Below the pieces are notes generated by a model that was given only the letters and a program-made list of their open reading frames with translations, made no database searches and was not told where the DNA came from. DNA of 8,022 nt, taken from positions 1 through 8,022 of the forward strand of contig WRDG01000099.1 in assembly GCA_009783525.1 (NCBI GenBank), given 5' to 3'. The position numbers and the translations under genes are program-made. Position 1 is the first letter of the stretch. Each line of letters opens with the position of its first letter. Below, piece after piece: positions 5,719 through 8,022 of this stretch. The DNA is from Defluviitaleaceae bacterium (GTDB taxonomy: Bacteria; Bacillota; Clostridia; Lachnospirales; WQUN01).

Positions 5719-8022
5719 TCAGCTTGCCGCTTCGGTCAGCTCCGTCTCGGCGGGTTCCGCCTGATAATATTCATCTTCTTCTTCGATGTAGGGTTCGCCT
5801 ATCGCTTCAATTTCTATTGAGCGGTAGCTTTGCATTCCCGTGCCGGCAGGGATCAGCTTGCCGATTATCACGTTTTCTTTTAAACCGATGAGCGGATCCA
5901 CTTTGCCGCGGATAGAAGCTTCGGTCAATACTCGCGTGGTTTCTTGGAAGCTTGCCGCAGACAGGAACGAATCTGTCGCGAGCGACGCTTTCGTTATGCC
6001 GAGCAGCACGCGCGTGCCGACGGCGGGTTCGAGCCCCTGCTTGACCGTGTTTTTATTTATTTCTTCAAATTCGAGCCAGTCGACGAGGCTGCCGGGCAGC
6101 AGGTCGGTGTCGCCGTTTTCGTCGATTTTTATTCGCTTAAGCATTTGCCGCACGATAACTTCGATGTGTTTGTCGTTAATATCGACGCCCTGGAGACGGT
6201 AAACGCGCTGCACCTCTTGGAGCAAGTAGTCCTGCACGCCGCGCAGGCCTTTGATTTTTAAAATGTCGTGCGGGTATACGCTGCCTTCGGTCAATTCGTC
6301 GCCCGCCTTAATTTCTTGGCCGGTGAAAACTTTGAGCCGCGAACCGTAATTGGCCACATACTCTTTCGATTCGTTTGTTTCGTCGTTTGTAACAAGAACC
6401 GTTCGCTTGTTTTTAACTTCGTTTACCGTAACCTTCCCGCCGAATTCCGCGATGATTGCGAGCCCTTTTGGTTTACGCGCTTCGAACAGCTCCTCCACGC
6501 GCGGAAGGCCGGCGGTTATGTCTTCGTTGCTTGCTATGCCGCCTATTTGGAATGTACGCATTGTTAATTGCGTGCCGGGTTCGCCAATCGACTGGGCGGC
6601 GATGATGCCCACCGACTCGCCGATACGTACTTCGCGGCCGCTTGCCATGTTCGCGCCGTAGCATTTTGAACACAGCCCGACACGCGAACGGCAGCTTAAG
6701 TTTGTACGTATGTGTACGCTTTTGACATTGGCTTTGTCGATCGCTTCGGCTGCGTCTGCGGTAATAAGAGTGTCCGCCGTCGCAAGTACTTCGCCGGTTA
6801 CGGGGTGGGTGACTGTATCGAGCAGCCAGCGGCCGCGAATACGGTCGGTGAGGTTTTCGATAACTTCTTCGCCGTCCATAAATGCCGAAACCCACATGCC
6901 CGGTTTTTCGTCGGTGCCTTTGACGCAATCCCATTCGCGTATGATTATGTCCTGCGAAACGTCAACCAAGCGCCGAGTGAGATAGCCTGAGTCTGCCGTA
7001 CGCAGCGCGGTGTCGGCAAGGCCTTTGCGCGCGCTGTGCCCCGAAACGAAATACTCAAGCACGGTCAGGCCTTCGCGGTAGTTTGATTTTATAGGCACCT
7101 CGAGCGTTTTGCCCGAAGGGTTGACCGTGAGGCCGCGCATACCTGCGAGTTGTTTCATTTGCGCTTTGTTGACCCTCGCGCCCGAGTCGAGCATCATAAA
7201 AATGCTGTTATATTTGTCGAGGCTTGCCATAAGCTCTTCGGTGAGTTTGTCGTTCGCTTTGTTCCATATGTCGATTACTTTATTGTAGCGTTCGTCGTCA
7301 GACATTGTACCGCGCCGATATTTCATTGTGATTTCTTCAACCATTTCTTCGGCGTTTCCGATTATTTTTGTTTTGTTCGCGGGTATGACCATGTCCGATA
7401 CGGAAACGGTGAGCGCTCCCTGCGTGGCGTAACGGAAGCCGAGTTCTTTAATGTTGTCAAGCACTATGGCCGTTTCTGTCGAACCGTATTTGTTGATGCA
7501 ACGGTTAACGATACGGCTGAGAAACTTATTGTTAACAAGACCGTTGATTTCGTATTCGAAAATATTTTTAAACTCGCTGCGGTTTATGAAGCCGATGTCC
7601 TGCGGTATCGCTTGGTTGAATATTACGCGGCCGGCGGTGGTGCCGACGCGGTTTTTCAATGTTTGGCCTTCCCATACCGCAGAGCGCATTACTTTTATTT
7701 TTGCATGGAGGCTTATTTGACCGGTTTGATATGCAAGCAGCGCTTCGTCCTCGTCTTTGAAGATTCGTCCGTCGCCCATTTCATTTTCTTTTTCCAGTGT
7801 CAAATAATAAATTCCGAGCACCATGTCTTTGGTGGGCACCGTTATAGGCGCGCCATCGGAAGGTTTTAGCAGATTGTTCGGCGAAAGCAGCAAAAAGCGG
7901 CACTCGGCCTGAGCTTCAACCGAAAGCGGTACATGCACCGCCATTTGGTCGCCGTCAAAGTCCGCGTTGTATGCGGAACACACAAGCGGGTGCAATTTCA
8001 GCGCGCGGCCTTCTACCAGGAT
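5719..8022 (-). CDS. rpoC: DNA-directed RNA polymerase subunit beta', C-terminal 767 residues (5' end beyond window)
   Basis: This is the beta' chain of RNA polymerase, which forms the active-site cleft with beta. The window opens in frame at ILVEGRALKLHPLVC, shortly before the catalytic loop NADFDGDQMAVH (window residues 19-30), whose three Asp residues hold the catalytic magnesium. Further on are the bridge helix ending in KQLAGMRGL, the trigger loop with GHSARKGLADTA and GYLTRRLVDVSQD, and the second zinc site formed by Cys366 (EWDCVKG) and Cys444, Cys451 and Cys454 (SCRSRVGLCSKCYG). IIAAQSIGEPGTQLTMRTF is intact. The trigger loop lacks the large insertion of proteobacteria, and the remaining length matches a Firmicute beta' of about 1200 residues. 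It ends in an acidic tail and TGA at 5719, followed by a terminator. The start codon and any rpoB neighbour lie beyond the right edge. Confidence 0.99.
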   Translation of the reverse strand: MLVEGRALKLHPLVCSAYNADFDGDQMAVHVPLSVEAQAECRFLLLSPNNLLKPSDGAPITVPTKDMVLGIYYLTLEKENEMGDGRIFKDEDEALLAYQTGQISLHAKIKVMRSAVWEGQTLKNRVGTTAGRVIFNQAIPQDIGFINRSEFKNIFEYEINGLVNNKFLSRIVNRCINKYGSTETAIVLDNIKELGFRYATQGALTVSVSDMVIPANKTKIIGNAEEMVEEITMKYRRGTMSDDERYNKVIDIWNKANDKLTEELMASLDKYNSIFMMLDSGARVNKAQMKQLAGMRGLTVNPSGKTLEVPIKSNYREGLTVLEYFVSGHSARKGLADTALRTADSGYLTRRLVDVSQDIIIREWDCVKGTDEKPGMWVSAFMDGEEVIENLTDRIRGRWLLDTVTHPVTGEVLATADTLITADAAEAIDKANVKSVHIRTNLSCRSRVGLCSKCYGANMASGREVRIGESVGIIAAQSIGEPGTQLTMRTFQIGGIASNEDITAGLPRVEELFEARKPKGLAIIAEFGGKVTVNEVKNKRTVLVTNDETNESKEYVANYGSRLKVFTGQEIKAGDELTEGSVYPHDILKIKGLRGVQDYLLQEVQRVYRLQGVDINDKHIEVIVRQMLKRIKIDENGDTDLLPGSLVDWLEFEEINKNTVKQGLEPAVGTRVLLGITKASLATDSFLSAASFQETTRVLTEASIRGKVDPLIGLKENVIIGKLIPAGTGMQSYRSIEIEAIGEPYIEEEDEYYQAEPAETELTEAAS

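Noticed and set aside
7150..7869. Plus-strand open frame of about 239 codons
   Set aside because: It lies wholly antisense to the conserved rpoC frame, with no recognisable motif.

Overview
All recognisable genes in this window lie on the minus strand, so in transcription order it runs from right to left: the 3' two-thirds of rpoC (cut by the right edge), a YjjG-type HAD nucleotidase, a transglutaminase-like/esterase fusion protein, and a large secreted multidomain glycoside hydrolase (cut by the left edge). Base composition is moderate, with AT-rich intergenic regions, purine-rich Shine-Dalgarno sequences and U-tract terminators. The RNA polymerase beta' chain has an uninterrupted trigger loop, without the large insertion found in proteobacteria. 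The HAD protein is close to Bacillus YfnB. Together these point to a Firmicute, probably a plant-polysaccharide-degrading member of Clostridia. The lineage is an inference from sequence style, not a database match.

Region by region: 5719-8022 is beta' from just before the catalytic NADFDGD loop to the C-terminus, followed by a clear hairpin terminator (5669-5701). 4953-5633 is the nucleotidase. Its first conserved motif lies upstream of every ATG, GTG or TTG in its frame, so it either starts at ATT or carries a one-base slip in a homopolymer. 3193-4818 is a 541-residue protein with a transglutaminase-like Cys-His-Asp domain followed by an esterase (alpha/beta hydrolase) domain. No signal peptide is visible. 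A terminator follows at 3094-3131. 2881-3192 is a 312-bp AT-rich leader with a candidate promoter, operator-like repeats and Shine-Dalgarno sequences that have no good ORF. 1-2880 encodes a signal peptide, an N-terminal beta-rich module, two bacterial Ig-like (Big_3-type) domains, a GH5-like catalytic domain, and two related carbohydrate-binding-like modules joined by a Pro/Thr linker.

The glycosidase is exported and probably cleaves beta-linked plant polysaccharide. The esterase beside it could act on acylated sugars or peptides inside the cell, but no shared pathway is proven. The terminators after rpoC and after the esterase suggest separate transcription units. The usual str operon (rpsL-rpsG-fusA-tuf) is not directly downstream of rpoC. 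I do not see a previously undescribed multi-gene system. The most useful oddities are the non-standard start sites of two genes, the domain fusion in the esterase, and the structured leader of the glycosidase.
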